A stretch of DNA of 6,491 nt from Oscillospiraceae bacterium (GTDB taxonomy: Bacteria; Bacillota; Clostridia; Oscillospirales; Acutalibacteraceae): contig CADBOL010000315.1 in NCBI GenBank assembly GCA_902796295.1, positions 1-6,491 of the forward strand, in the 5' to 3' direction. The notes under the pieces were generated by a model. The model made no database searches. It had not been told where the DNA came from and was given only the letters and a program-made list of their open reading frames with translations. A program made the translations under genes and the position numbers. Of this stretch, positions 5,937-6,491 are shown one piece after another. Within the stretch, counting starts at the first letter, position 1. Each line of letters starts with the position of its first letter.

Positions 5937-6491
5937 GTGGCAGACAATAAAATCAGACTCCAGAAGTTTCTCTCCGAAGCGGGAGTGGCGTCGCGCCGCA
6001 AAAGCGAAGAGCTTATTGCGCAGGGTGCTGTGAGAGTGAATAACAGGACTGCAAAGATAGGCGACAGCGTTGACCCGGTTCACGATACGGTCACCGTTCA
6101 CGGCAGGCGTGTCAACAGGATAAACGAAACCAGATATATTCTGCTCAATAAACCGCGCGGATATGTCACGACCACCGATGATGACCTCGGAAGGAAGTGC
6201 GTGACAGAGCTTGTTTCGGATATTAAAATCCGTCTCTATCCCGTCGGCCGGCTTGACAGGGTTTCGGAGGGAGCGCTGATTCTGACCAATGACGGCGATT
6301 TTGCCAATGCCATAATGCATCCCTCAAAACACGTTCCCAAAACCTACCGGGTTACCGTGAAATCCGATGTCACAAAATCCATGATTGAGGCGCTTTCCGG
6401 AGGGATTGAGCTTGACGGCAGGATGACCGCGCCCGCCGATGTGCATATCATCGACAAGGCGGAGGGCAGGACAGTGCTCGAAATAGTTCTT
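5937..6491 (+). CDS. rluB: Pseudouridine synthase, RsuA/RluB family (3' truncated by window edge)
   Basis: Converts a uridine in ribosomal RNA to pseudouridine; RluB acts on 23S rRNA, and this protein is closest to that group by its features. The first 185 residues are visible and the frame stays open to the right edge. An S4 RNA-binding domain opens the protein: IRLQKFLSEAGVASRRKSEELI (6-27) with AVRVNNRTAKIGDSV (31-45). The catalytic domain follows, with YILLNKPRGYVTT (67-79), and YPVGRLDRVSEGALILTNDG (101-120), in which D107 of GRLD is the catalytic aspartate. HPSKHVPKTYRV (128-139) is the conserved segment after it. The usual family text is GRLDxxTxGLLLLTNDG, so RVSEGA is a mild variant that leaves the catalytic Asp intact. 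Start GTG at 5937 fits the ribosome binding site. In B. subtilis an rluB-type gene also lies near scpAB, which supports the assignment; RsuA or RluE type cannot be fully excluded. Confidence 0.9.
   Translation, partial: MADNKIRLQKFLSEAGVASRRKSEELIAQGAVRVNNRTAKIGDSVDPVHDTVTVHGRRVNRINETRYILLNKPRGYVTTTDDDLGRKCVTELVSDIKIRLYPVGRLDRVSEGALILTNDGDFANAIMHPSKHVPKTYRVTVKSDVTKSMIEALSGGIELDGRMTAPADVHIIDKAEGRTVLEIVL

Overview
The window is a dense, one-directional run of nine genes, all on the + strand. The first and last run off the edges. The largest gap is 46 bases, and several neighbours overlap, so it reads as part of one long operon. The organism is most likely a Gram-positive member of the Clostridia, of Oscillospiraceae/Ruminococcaceae type. 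The reasons are a GerW/YtfJ sporulation protein beside a DUF2953 (YtfI-like) gene, an scpA-scpB pair near an RsuA/RluB-family pseudouridine synthase, strong purine-rich ribosome binding sites, frequent TTG/GTG starts, and a base composition near 50% G+C by eye. This is inferred from family content and not from any search.

Layout. 1-701: C-terminal part of a sensor histidine kinase (DHp and ATPase domains). 694-1830: DUF1385 polytopic membrane protein (YqhQ type) with an unusual acidic tail. 1817-2635: PrmC, the release-factor glutamine methyltransferase. 2637-3323: small site-2-protease-like membrane metalloprotease (M50). 3337-4068 and 4058-4684: ScpA and ScpB, partners of SMC. 4704-5429: DUF2953 membrane protein with a lysine-rich run. 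5476-5919: GerW/YtfJ sporulation protein. 5937-6491: start of an rRNA pseudouridine synthase, RluB type.

The genes fall into several cell processes rather than one pathway: signalling, translation termination (PrmC), ribosome maturation (pseudouridine synthase), chromosome condensation and segregation (ScpAB), membrane proteolysis (S2P) and sporulation (GerW, possibly DUF2953). The recurring theme is a set of conserved Firmicute genes in a tightly coupled transcript. I see no mobile element, CRISPR array, RNA gene, convincing promoter or terminator.

I did not find a clearly new system. The leads most worth checking are the poorly characterised membrane proteins. DUF1385 carries an HxxEH motif and an HPRC motif that could form a metal site, and it lies one gene away from a HExxH metalloprotease. 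The others are the acidic tail of DUF1385, the lysine tract of the DUF2953 protein, and three consecutive TTG starts in scpA, scpB and the DUF2953 gene.
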